64,000 nt of DNA from positions 50,237,232-50,301,231 of the forward strand of contig NC_077248.1 in NCBI RefSeq assembly GCF_947179165.1, written 5' to 3'. Below the pieces are notes generated by a model that saw only the letters and a list, made by a program, of their open reading frames with translations, was not told the origin of the DNA and ran no database searches. Positions within the stretch are counted from its first letter, which is position 1, and each line of letters begins with the position of its first letter. This DNA is from Solanum dulcamara (Eukaryota; Streptophyta; Magnoliopsida; Solanales; Solanaceae). Position numbers and translations under genes: made by a program. This document shows, in pieces, positions 24,345 to 35,484 of this stretch.

Positions 24345-26632
24345 TGTAAGACTCTGAAGTTTGAAGGCTAAATAAAAGAGAATGATTCAGCAAAACGTTG
24401 AATAAAATTATTGGTGTAGGCCCCTAGGAGAAAACCTACAGGCCGTAGGAAGTCCTACAAGCCGTAGGGAGGAAATCATGAAAGTCTCATGCCCTTTGGA
24501 AAGATTGGAGTCTGAGTAGAGTAAAGTGATGATCCATAAGAATGTTGATGGCCCATAGAAGGGCCCATAGAAAGGGATCCTAAAGTATAAAATTTCACTA
24601 AGTGTGAACCCACTCTACAAGGGCTTCCTATGAAGCGTAGGAGTTCCTACGATCCATAGAAATGACCTATAGGAGAGGTTTAGAAACTTAGGATTTTAAG
24701 ATTTGAAAACTTGCCATGACGAGGGGTCTTTATGTCCCATAAGAATTTTGACAGACCATAGATAGGACTCGTAAGTTGGGTCTTGAATCTTGGATTTTTG
24801 GCTAAGTGTTGGGTTGTTTGGCAACTGGACCCTACGACCCGTAATCTTTTCTATGAATCGTAGAACTTTTTCGTTGGATCAAAGGTGAAATTCCAATAGC
24901 TTAAAATTTTTATGCACCAATTCGATGATCCGTTACTACGATCCGTAGAAGGACCTACAACTCATAGGTCCCAGTCGTAGGTCCACTTTGGCAGATTTTA
25001 AGTAAGGGTATTTTGGACCTTTTCCACTCATTTAACTCCTAAACTATATTATTTTGGACCTATAACCACCCCATAACCATTTTTATCCTTCAAATATACC
25101 CTATTCATTCCAATATCCTCATTTTTCTCAAATTTCCTCAACTTATCTTCCCCAAATTCTCTCAAGTTCAAAGAAAGAAAAGCTAGGGTTTCAAGCTCTA
25201 AGTTCTTCAGGCTCCGCCATTGTAAAGCCTTGATTACGAAGGTATTTTTGAAATTCATCCATGGATCATTTTTATCCATGGAGTCCCAAAGTTTCCCTAA
25301 ATTTTATATCAATCTCGGTTCTCCAAATTCTAGGGTTTTGATCAAATTATATTGGATTAATTCCATTATACTTTTACTTAATTCCAATTATCTATTCATG
25401 CATGATCTGAGTTAAATTCCATATTTTCAATAAGTTTTGTAATAACCCATGCAATATGTTATGAAATTCAAGTCTTAAACCATGAATTTATGATCAAGGA
25501 ATTGTGTATGATTTATGAAAGATATGTATTATGATTCAATTATGTTTTCAAGTATAAAATCATGAATTGTTAAGGGTGTTCTCACATTATTCAAGTTATG
25601 ATGATTTGGATGCTTAGAAAGGTAAGTATCCACAAGTTCAAGTTATGATCATGGTTTTCAAGGATCTATTCTTATGTTATATTTTAGTGATGTTGGATTA
25701 ATTGATATACCTTTCTTAATAATTATGTTTTATGTATTTTGTTGGGATTAACCTAGCACCAAGCGAATTTTTTGGTGGGGATCCACTAGGGAACCCTAGT
25801 ACCAACCATTAGTTCTAAAAATACATGCCACTGTAGGTTGCCTTTATGACTTAGTTAGTGGATCCACATATAACTCATGTTTATGTTTATGATACGGAGT
25901 CTACCAGAGCAAGTAGTATCTTTCTTCTTGGTGTGGGAGTTATATCATATTTCATGTTATAGCTCACATGGTATTACTTGTCGGTTAAGGTTAATATCCC
26001 ACATATGTATATGTTATATTCTACAAGCTCTTATGATTTTTTATGATGCATTGACCATGTGATTTTCAAATGTTTTTATGTTTTACTCATGTTTTTAATA
26101 TAATTAGTCATGCATCACATATTAATATTGATTATGTTCGATTATTATTGTCCATGCATACTTCTTACGTACTCAGTACATTTCATTTATTAACATATAC
26201 ATTTTGTTTATGTTGTATCATATTGTAGGATCCAATGATAAATTACGCACCTCTCACTCATGGCTAGAGTTTGACTTGCATTCTCCTATTGTTGATAAGT
26301 CCTCATGATTCGAGGATGAGAAATTTATATTTTCGTTGTTCCTTATGAATTTTATGTCTTGTGTAGATAAGCTAGGAATATGTACTAAGCCTCATTCATA
26401 GTACTAGAGGCATGTTAGATGTTCATGGTATCTATGTTGTCATGACTTTTTGGAGTTGTGTTATCCCTTATCGAATTATTCTTGTTATGGCTTTATTTCC
26501 GCATCCATGATCTAGCCTTATTGCTTCATTTACCTTATGTATGCTCATATATAATATGCTAAGAGGTTTGGTTGGTGTCCTTGGAGATTCTATTCATCGT
26601 GTCACACCTAGGGCCTAGCTTCGATCATGATA
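24345..26632 (+). mobile_element. Solo gypsy LTR, subfamily B
   Basis: Begins TGTAAGACTCTGAAG and ends GATCATGATA (relatives end TGACA), 2288 bp. It is preceded by TCTGA (24340-24344) and followed by TTTGA (26633-26637), a possible 5-bp target duplication with one mismatch. The U3 has CCTACAGGCCGTAGG and GTCCTACAAGCCGTAGG inverted words. The next element starts directly after the TTTGA. Confidence 0.8.
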
Positions 26633-26637
26633 TTTGA

Positions 26638-27477
26638 TGTAAGACCTCAAAAGTTGGAAAGTCGGAAAATGGAGTTTGAGATAAAAATCACAGCTTTTGG
26701 CACTAGGTGACCTTTTATACATCCCTTCATGTGGGCTGTAATGCTTTTCACTAGCCGTGGAGAGCAACCATGAAGGTCCACATTCAAGTTGGAAATTAGG
26801 GCAAGGACAACGGAGGGCTCCATGGATCGTGCTGCTCACCAAGGACCATAAAGGGCTCTTGTATGTAACCCCCTCAAGACCCCTCAGCCTAAGTTCTCAA
26901 GTCCCACACCATGATCTATTGTGAGCTTCATGGGCTGGGGTGGGCCCTCCGTGTAGGGGCCCAAACTCAGTCATGTTAGGGGTGTTTTGCTCCTTTCCCT
27001 ATGGTTTCATTAATGAATGTAGATTGTTTTTAGGGTTTTATACTATCCTATTAACTACCCTATCCCTCCTAACTCTTTCATTCACAACCTAACACCCAAA
27101 TCCCAAAATCTTCTTTCTAAATCCTTCTCTAAAGAGTCTTCTTCTTCCTTAAGCTATTTCAAAGGAAAATCAAAAGTCGAAACTTCAATCCATTGCAAGT
27201 TAGCACTTCCAAATCTTTGGATATGTGGGAATTCATCCATAGGTCCTTTCACCCATGGAGTCACAAAGTTATCTTAAATTATCTTATGAATTCTTCTTTT
27301 AAAAGCTCCAGTTTCATAATATTGGGTCTTCCTACTTATGATTTATCTTATGATTATTGATTAAATTATGCATAATTCATATCATATTGTATTTTTTAAA
27401 GTTTAATTTCCATGACCCGTGCTTTATATTATTTTCAAGGAACTATGTTCCTAATTTTCAAGTGATTTCAATGACAA
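26638..27477 (+). mobile_element. E1 5' LTR, first part
   Basis: Starts TGTAAGACCTCAAAAG and aligns with the start of the 3' LTR (41401 onward), including CCATTGCAAGTTAG and ATGTGGGAATTCATCC. It breaks off at TTTCAATGACAA, where the L1 poly(T) begins. It continues near 35485. Confidence 0.9.
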
Positions 27478-27486
27478 TTTTTTTTT

Positions 27487-30245
27487 AAGGGAACAGACCC
27501 TACACGAGGCTCCCACCTCTCGTGCACAGTTCGGGGTTGATCATCACCCCCAAGCCTTAACATAAATAAACAAAGTAAAATATACAAGGAGGGGGACATA
27601 AACCTTACCTCCGATCCTATGGTGGTTCATAAGTCGGCTAACCTATTAAGGTCAGCTAACTCATCCCCGATACAAAAAGGAGACTAACTATAACTAGAAA
27701 GCAATAAACCTATGAGAGGACTCCTCCCGGTACAAATCGACTAAGAAAGCATAAATGAGGGAGACTCTCCCTGTCCATGAGAAAAAAGGAAAGTAACCTA
27801 CACTAGTCCTATTCAACTTGCTACGTACCAGACATAGCTCCATTGAAACAGAAAAAGTATACGAAACTTCTATCTCGCATAGGATGGGAAACTTCTTTTC
27901 ATCTTTGCTCTTTTTAGTCTTGTCGTACCAAGTAAATCCAGGTGAAGTGTGCCATTGTATCAGTATCATGATTATCAGCTAAGAAGGCTGTATGGGGGTC
28001 CAAGTATATGGTTGCTGCAGGTATTGAAGAATGTTGGAGTGTGCTGGAGAGGCCCTAGTAAGCTATGCTTTAGTGTCCATTCGTTTACAACTATGTGGAC
28101 CTGCACCTACAAGTAGCCAAGGAAGCAAATAAATATGGTTGTTGCAGTCTTATATCCAGCTCCTTGCTGCCTCTCTAGCTGCAGTGATAATATGCTTGTT
28201 GTTGCAGGTTAGGTTCAGTAGTAGATCCCTCTTTTGGATGATGGTCAAGTCCTTGGGATACCTGCACAGGCAAACAAAACCAGAAAAATATACAAACAAA
28301 CAAATCTGGAGGCTGCTATACCAGGTACTAGTGAATTGTAGTTGTTCATTATGGGCTGCATATGGGTGGTACATAGGGTGGGTGATGATGGCTGCAGGTG
28401 CCCTGAGAAACCAAGCATTCTCAACTTTGAAGTTGTAGCTGGTGTGCAAGAAGGTTGTTGCAAGTGTTGAGACAGGGGACTTGGTATGGATTAAGAGTTG
28501 ATGTGATGATCCAATTAAGCCAAGCAGTTGTCTCCCTTCATGTGAGTTTGTGTGCAGCTCCTTGTTACTTCCATTGTGCTTAGGCTGCTTGTTGGTGTCA
28601 GTTACACAAGAAGGGAGGTACTTTATTGTGATCAGGTTCAACTTCTTGGAGTACCTGCACAGACAAACAAAACCAACAAACTACACAACCAAAGAAATCT
28701 GCAAGCTGCTGTAACCAGTACTATTAACTTATAGTTGTTTCTTGTGTGCTGTAGGTTGGTAGAGTTGTTGCTGGGGTGTGTTGATGTTAGAGAATGTGAA
28801 TGGAAAGCTGAGTGTGCTGCTCCATAGAATCCCTAGGTTACTGCAGCCCTTATAGAAGTTCCAAAGAGGGTCTGCATAAAGGGAAAAAGGCAATGTCCAA
28901 AAGGATGAAGAAGAACAAAGCCAAAAGCTGGATTGGATGTTATGGGATTGCTTCTGTGGAGTCCTGATGAGCAGCTCCAACTTTTTATGATGGAATATCT
29001 CCCCAGTTGTTGATGTACCTAAACAAAAACAATCAAACAAAGACAAGCAACCAAACAAACACAAAAACTAGGAGGGAATTGCAATTCTGCACAGTCCTTG
29101 TGTAGGCCTCTTAGTGAAGGTATTTATTTTGGTGGTTGTATCTATGATGTCCTCTATGTAGGTGTTGATAAAACATGTTAATGAATCCATCCTGACATCT
29201 GCATCTACACAACAAACAAGAACCAGCAAGAAAGGGTTTGCACAAGGAGCTGATGCAGGTGTTGAGCTATTAGAGAAGGCATAGATGGAATAGTGATTAG
29301 GAGAGGAGGTCCAGTTATGCCCAGCTGCTGTCTCCCTTCTTTTGGGAATCTTTGAACCTGCATAAAGACGCACCAAAGAAACAAACAAATGGGGAGAATG
29401 GATAAGCTGCTGAAGGTTTGTGTGCAGCTCCAAGTTTCTTTCATAGTAGGAGAGGTTAAGGAACTTGTTGGAGCATGCTTCACAGAAAAGAAGGCCCTTT
29501 CTTGTGATCTGGTTCAGGTTGTTTGTGTGTGGCTCCCCAGTAGTTATTACACCTAAACAAAAACAATCAAAGGAATACAGACAACCAAACAAGCACCAAA
29601 AATAAGAGGGGTCTCCATTTCTGCACAATCTTTTTGTTTCAGTCATGGAGAGTCTTGTATCAGTGGTGTCCTCTATGTATTTGTTGTTAAAGCATATTGG
29701 TGTATATCTCTAACAACTTGCAACTACACAGCAAATAACCAAAGACAAGCAAAGACCTGTACAGGCTAATAGAAAAGAAGGGATCTCAAAGAGAATTTTG
29801 GAGCCTGTTAGCATTTTCAAGGTCGCTCGACTAACGTCTCCACTTATCCGTTTGAGCTGAAACTTCATGAGGTATGCACATATAACCTTTTCTTTAGCCT
29901 TGCAAGATTTGAAGGCTTTTTGCCCAAGTTGGAGCTTCCAAATAGCAAATTTCTCTCTCTTTAGGCTTAAGACAGCCGATTGTGTCCCATGTGTGACCAG
30001 CCTGGGCTTCCAATCAATATTCCTATACCTGTTAAGCCAAGAAGGAAGAGAAGACAAAATATAAACTACTCTACTCCTTACCTCTAAAGTTAGACTGGTT
30101 ATTCTAAGAAAATAATAAAGATAGTAATAAGGAAGGGAGATTTTCCTTTTGCTAGGAGTTCTAACTGTGAGATCTTCAAGGTATTTATAGCTATGCATAG
30201 ACAAAACCATGTTGAAGTTTGAGTTAGAACCAAAAATGGAATGAG
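27487..30245 (-). other. Unusually long L1 3' region with degenerate repeats
   Basis: A 2.76-kb stretch between the RNase H stop and poly(A). It has about eight copies of a core that reads, on the L1 sense strand, as a T-rich tract ending TGTGCAG or TTTAG followed by GT(A). Core positions are near 28100, 28261, 28653, 29018, 29199, 29357, 29552 and 29715. Intervals of 158-195 bp, or about twice that, suggest a roughly 180-bp ancestral unit. Long reading frames here (for example 29710-30210 and 29068-29646) have no recognisable domain. Confidence 0.65.
27503..27524 (-). ncRNA. Hairpin near the L1 3' end
   Basis: CACGAG (27503-27508) pairs with CTCGTG (27519-27524), with a possible extra G-T pair, and a loop of about 10 bases. 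It lies less than 20 bases from the poly(A) tail, where a LINE RT would recognise its RNA. Structural RNA element predicted, not shown. Confidence 0.5.
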
Positions 30246-31064
30246 TTAGGGAGGTTTCTTGATTCTCTTGAGTTTCTTTCTTCTGAAAGAAGGCATTTCC
30301 AGCTTGTCCATCTCAAGGTATGCCTTAGCTTGTTTGGGGAGATCATGCACAGTGAAATAGAGTTTAGGAGATTTGCATTTGTGGCTGTGTTTGGATAAGA
30401 CATCAGCTGTGTAGTTTGCTTCTCTAAGGATGTGTTTACAGCTGAAAGTTTGGAATTGGTTGATGATGTTGTTTAAATTATCCAGCAGCTCCTTTATTGG
30501 CCAAGGGGGTTTTGCTTCTTGTTGTAACCACCTGATTAGGAGTTGAGAATCTACCTCTAACTCTACCTGTAAATAACCAAGATGAATACACCAAGATAGA
30601 CCAAAGATAGCAGCCCTGATTTCTGCTTGGTTGTTAGTTCCTTCCCCCAATGGAACTGCATAGTCAAAGATAAGGTCACTATGCGTATTTCTAAGTATTC
30701 CTCCTCCACCAATGTTGCCTGGGTTGTTAAGGGCACTACCATCTGTATTTAGCTTTACCATGTGATCACCTGGTTTGATCCAGCATACAGGGGTAATTTT
30801 GGTGTCATGGTAGCATTGTTCCACTGAAATGACTAGGTCCTTCCAGTTATTTGGCCATTCAATATAAGGAAAAGCTGTGATGAGCAGGTTAGAGATGCCT
30901 TTGTAGACAGAAAATTTGACTCTTGAAAGGTTAGATTTCTTCCCACCATATTTGGAAGCACATCTATTCTTCCATAAGTTCCAATAAATGAAGACAGGGA
31001 TTGCTTGTAACAGGAGTTTATGTGCTTCATTCTTGTATTTAGATGTCCACCATCTCATAAGCAT
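30246..31064 (-). pseudogene. L1 ORF2 C-terminal RNase H domain
   Basis: A 272-residue open stretch. It starts with WTSKYKNEAHKLLLQAIPVF, then VKLNTDGSALNNPGNIGGGG with the first catalytic aspartate, NNQAEIRAAIFGL with the glutamate, LEVDSQLLIRWLQ with the second aspartate, and HILREANYTADVLSKHSH at the end. This is the RVT_3-type RNase H found in many plant L1 elements, thought to remove the RNA strand after copying. The domain itself looks intact, but it is separated from RT by stops. Confidence 0.85.
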
Positions 31065-31914
31065 ATTTCTAAGAGGTGTGTAATCCTTTTTATGCCCAAA
31101 GAATCAGCAAACACCCTTCAAGTATTCTTGGCAAAGGTTCCTGCAACAAAGGTGTGATCAATGGTGTCTTGGCCAGGTCTATCACAACAATGGCACTAAG
31201 AGGGGGCTTTGCCAAAGCTGGTTATTTTCTCATTGGTAGGTAATTTCCTTCTAAGAGCTCTCTAAACAAGAAAGGAGCATTTGAAAGGTATTAGTTGGTG
31301 CCAAGTACATTCATTCAGCGTAGTATTTGTCCTCTTATCTCTAATGAGCTCCCAGGCAGAAGAACAACTGAAATCCCCATTAGTATTAGGAATCCAGCAT
31401 GGATGGTCCTGTTTGAGGGGATGGTAGCTGAATTGAGTTGCTAAAATGTTAGGAACAACTGAGGAGGGGCTTTTTGGATAATGAGGTCAACATTCCATTG
31501 GCCATTAGTTAGAAAAGCTGAAACTTGGGTGTGGTTAAACCTACAGTTGTTAGCAGAAAAGTGAGCTAAGGGGCCAACACCTAGCCAGTTGTCCCACCAA
31601 AAAAGGCAAGAGCCAGACTTAATTTGCTACTGAATGTGAGGCTCAATGTTGTGTTTGTTGTTCATGAGGTGCTTCTAAATTAAGGACTGACCAGTGTACC
31701 ACTTTTGTGTAATAATATTGGCCCTCTGGCAGTATTTGGATTTAAGGAATTCTTCCCACAAGGTGTTCTTGGTTCTAAGGGTCCACCACTGCTTGTATTG
31801 AAAAGATTTAACCACATCAGTGATTTGTCTAAACCCTATGTCCCCTTCATCATAAGGATAACTAAGGTTCTTCCATAAGGACCAGTGGTACTTCCTCTTG
31901 TCATTTTTCCATCC
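31065..31914 (-). pseudogene. L1 ORF2 region between RT and RNase H (zf-RVT-like), broken
   Basis: Reads on after the stop at 31915 as GWKNDKRKYHWSLWKN, then DEGDIGFRQITDVVKSFQYK and WWTLRTKNTLWEEFLKSKYC, typical of the segment preceding the zf-RVT domain in plant L1 proteins. Later stops interrupt it (near 31675 and further left). Confidence 0.65.
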
Positions 31915-33270
31915 CTAGAAGAAGTTACCAGTGATGCTCTGAATCTGCTTGATGATGGTTGAGGGAGGGATGCTGGCTGAAAGCAAATGTATTGGCATGG
32001 CTTGAATAACATGATTCACAAGAATAGCTCTACCCCCATAGCTCAGGATTTTAGCATGAAAACCAGTGATCCTGCTTACAACTTTTGCAATAAGATTAGA
32101 GTAGTAAATAACTCTTTGCCTACCAATATAAATAGGACATCCCAAGTATGTTATAGGACTACTCTTTTGGTTAAAACCAGTGATACTCTTGATTCTCAGT
32201 ACAGTAGACTTGAAAGCATTGGAGGGAACCATGAAATGACTTTTTTGCTTGTTAATCAATTGTCCAAAAACTCTTTCATAGGTAGTTAATGTTTCCATAA
32301 TGAGAGCTAAGGTGTACCTTCTTTCAGAAGTAAAGATGATGATATCATCTGCAAAACTCAGATGATTGATCTGAGGTCCCTTTTTTGCCATAAAGAAACC
32401 ATGGAATTGGGGATGCTGATGAAGATTATTCAGTAGTCTGGACAGCACTTCAGCACCTAGGACAAATAAAGTAGGGGAGAGAGGATCACCTTGTTTGAGA
32501 CCCCTTGTGGAGTGAAAGAAACCATGTCTTGAACCATTGACTATAACAGAGTACCAGTTATCAACCATGATTCTCCAAACCATGTCAATGAAAGTTTCTT
32601 TAAACCCCATTCTTCTCATCACAAGACAAGTGTAATTCCAAGAGACCCTATCATAAGCCTTGGTCATGTCAAGTTTTATCACAACATTGCCTCCAACATT
32701 TGGTTTTTTGATCTGGTGGATTATTTCCTGGGCAAGCATTATATTTTCAGAGATGTTTCTATTCTTGACAAAGCCAGATTGGTTCAAGGAAATGAGCTTG
32801 GGGAGAATAGGAGGAAGTATTAGGTAGAGGAGTTTTGAAATGATTTTGTTAGTGAAGTTGCTAAGGCTTAGGGGTCTGAACTCAGAGATTTTTGTAGGAT
32901 GGTTTACTTTTGGGAGTAGAACCAAACAAGTATGGGTGAAATATTTAGGCATAGTTTGTCTATAAAAGAAGGATGTGATCACTTTAAAGAGGTCTTCTTT
33001 GATGATGTCCCAGCACACCTGAAAGAAAGTTCCATTCATCCCATCAGGGCCAGCAGCAGAGTGAGGATTCATAGTAAAAACAACAGTTTTCACTTCTTCC
33101 ATAGTAGGCATGGCTTGTAAATCATCATTGTCTTTGTCAGTCACCATTGTAGGGATACAATGGAGTGTCTGCTGTTGGATGTGCTCCTCCTTTCCAGTAA
33201 AAATTTGTTGGAAATATTCACAAGCAGCTTGTTTTTGGTTTTTATTTTGACTAACATTTTCATTTGTATT
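31915..33270 (-). pseudogene. L1 ORF2 reverse transcriptase, open through the core
   Basis: Continuous from about 33270 to a TAG at 31915-31917. Motifs in order: NPHSAAGPDGMNGTFFQVCW, FRPLSLSNFTNKIISKLL, NQSGFVKNRNISENIMLAQE, KLDMTKAYDRVSW, STRGLKQGDPLSPTLFVLGA, HLSFADDIIIF with both catalytic aspartates, and YLGCPIYIGR. The 410 residues after the internal methionine at 33147 have no stop. The terminal TAG replaces the tryptophan of the usual NFFWGW. The RT core thus looks catalytically complete though cut off from endonuclease by a frameshift near 33270. Confidence 0.9.
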
Positions 33271-34450
33271 AAAATTCAGCTATCTCTTTATCACCTTGCA
33301 CCCAAGAGCCTTCTTCATTTTGGATCCTGTGGATGTAAAGCTTTCTTCTCCTGCCTCTGATGAGAGCATGAAAGTAGCTAGAGTTCCTGTCACCTTCTTT
33401 GAACCAGTGAAGTTGAGACTTTTGTCTGAGGATAGAATCCTCCATCTTCATGTATCTAATGTACTCAGTATTGATAGCATGTAGTTGAGACCTATTTTCA
33501 TTGGTGTTTATACTGATCAGATTCTCTTCAGCTTGTCTAGCCTTCTCCTCATATTCTTTGACTTTAGCGTAGATGTCTCCAAATTGATTTCTTGACCAGC
33601 ATCTAAGAGTAGCAGTAAGTCTTTTTATTTTCTGATAAAAACTCCATATTGGATTTCCATTAGAAGGTCTACTCCAGCAATTCTTGATAGTATCCATGAA
33701 AGAAGGTTGCTCAGGCCAGCAGTTCAGGAATTTGAAATACTTGACGGGGTTGTGTTGTTGGTCAATTATTTCTAAGAGCAAGGGGCAGTGATCAGAACCC
33801 ACAGAAGGAAGATGAGTAATGCTGGTATGGGGCATAGTTTCTAGCCAGTTATCATTAACCATCCCTCTATCAATTCTCTTCCAAATTCTAAAGTTGATAC
33901 CCCTCAGGTTGGACCAGGTGTATTTCTAACCTGAGAAACCAAGGTCTTGAAGACCTAAAGCCTCAATAATGCTAATGAACTCAAAACTCTTTCTCATATT
34001 ATAGGGGATACCCCCTAATTTTTCTTTAGGGTCTACAATAACATTAAAGTCTCCTATAGTGCACCATGGATTGGATATAGTAGACTGCTGTAGAAGGCTA
34101 TCCCATAAAGGTCTTCTGAGATGATCTTTACATTTAGCATAGACAAAAGTAGTGATGAATTGATTTGGGATCAAGGCATGATTGAGCTCACAAGTGATTA
34201 GTTGCTCATCATTCTCCAAAATCTTGCAATTCACATCTTTGGTCCAGAAAATCCAAATCTTACCATTGGGATTGTGGATAGCATGGTCCATATTGAGCTG
34301 GTTTCTGAAGTATTGTAACTGAGAGTTATCAGAAAAAGGTTCCATTAGAGCTATAAGAGAAATTTGATAGATATTTTTGAGAAGTTTTATTCTATCCATG
34401 GCTCCTTGGGTATTAATACCCCTTACATTCCAGCTAAGGGTACTAATCAT
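33269..34450 (-). pseudogene. L1 ORF2 endonuclease and linker, one stop
   Basis: Starts MISTLSWNVRGINTQGA at 34450. It shows ALMEPFSD with the metal-binding glutamate, TIGDFNVIVDPKEKLGG, a TAG at 33926-33928 in the phrase LGFSG-stop-KYTWSN, then RIDRGMVNDNW and the conserved VGSDHCPLLLE. A coiled-coil-like linker (YEEKARQAEENL) and WFKEGDRNSSYFHALIRGRR follow, ending at a frameshift near 33270. All hallmark endonuclease motifs are present. The start overlaps the ancestral ORF1 stop as ATGA. Confidence 0.9.
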
Positions 34451-35406
34451 TCAGAAATTCTTGAAGTATGGGACTTGGTACTTGGTCTGCCTGTGGGGGC
34501 AGTTTTTGTAGAAATTTTTGCCTTGTTGCTAAATCTGGTCCTATGTATCCCTCTAGGAGATAGACCCTATGAACTAGCCACCTGTTGGATGTCTTCCTCA
34601 TATATATTCTCAGAAGGGTTGATGGTTTTGATTAAATGCTCACTTATAATATCATCTTCCTCCTGATCATGCAAGGGCTGATAATTATTATCTTCTTCAT
34701 TTTCTGAATCACATACAACATACTCATCAATAGGGTCCTGTATGTTGGTGTTGAAGGTGAAGTGATCTGTGGCTACCTCTGGAGTTTGAAAAGGGGTGAT
34801 ATCTATACCCACCTGATCATCATCAAGTACAAATTGTTGACATCCCTGTTCACTTTGCTGCATTGCAACACTGTCAGTTAAAGGAGTTTGGCATTTTTCA
34901 GAAAGGTTTGTTTTCTTTTTGATGGCCTCTCTCCTTTTATTGCTTAACTTGTTCTTTTTAGCATTAGAGTCTTTGCCACTACTGCTTGCAATGGATCCCA
35001 AATCCTTGGCCATAGAGCCTAAGATGTTTTGCATGGTAGAATCATCAGTAGGGGGATCTCTTCTGATGGATTCAGTATTTGGTATGTCATTTTGAGCCTT
35101 GTGTGCAGGGGTAGCAGGGGCTGTAAGGGCACTCCTAAGGTCAGTGATATTCTCATGCAAAACATGAGACAATATCCCTCCCCTTTTGGGTTCCCTATCC
35201 TGCAGATTAGTAGGGTTCTCCATTACTCCTCCAACCCTTCCTCCATCAAGGTCAGTATTTTGTTGACCGATCGATTATTATTGATTCAAACCAGCTTCAC
35301 TTGAAATTGCAGTATTATTTTGTAGATTCAGAGTGTCATTAGCTGGTGATGTTTGATGATCTATATTAGGTGGCCATGGGAGCTTCACCGGCGGCGGTGA
35401 AGCCAT
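34447..35406 (-). pseudogene. L1 ORF1 remnant, core domain missing
   Basis: Begins MASPPPVKLPWPPN at 35406, a common plant L1 ORF1 start. Two in-frame stops (TAATAA, 35275-35280) follow 42 residues. The same frame continues with ENPTNLQDREPKRGG, a lysine-rich KKNKLSNKRREAIKKK, an acidic stretch rich in Asp/Glu (CDSENEEDNN, EEDDII), a TAG at 34567-34569, and a basic tail to TGA at 34447-34449. Neither the DUF4283-like domain nor the CCHC knuckle expected in the middle is visible, so an internal deletion is likely. ORF1 normally binds LINE RNA. Confidence 0.7.
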
Positions 35407-35484
35407 TCAGAACTGACCGGAGATGAACAGTGTGAGATAGAGAGGGAGGAGATGACCGTTAGAAAAAGACTTGAATCTTCAAAA

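Larger units (their letters stand above)
27478..35484 (-). mobile_element. L1 LINE with RNase H, about 8 kb, nested in E1
   Basis: Minus-strand order: a short 5' untranslated region, ORF1 remnant, ORF2 with endonuclease, reverse transcriptase, zinc-ribbon-like region and C-terminal RNase H, a very long 3' region, and a poly(A) tail (T9 at 27478-27486). Only a few point stops and one frameshift break ORF2, so it is younger than the host E1. E1 LTR sequence flanks both sides. About 50-65 bp of LTR seem missing at the insertion point compared with the 3' LTR. No convincing target duplication is visible, though TTTCAATGA occurs near both edges (27467-27475 and about 35509-35518). Confidence 0.9.

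Noticed and set aside
28139..30210. Frames of 90-192 residues in the L1 3' region as captured host exons
   Set aside because: No domain recognised. Cys/Phe/Leu-rich stretches recur because the T-rich repeat core recurs, so I report the repeats instead of genes.
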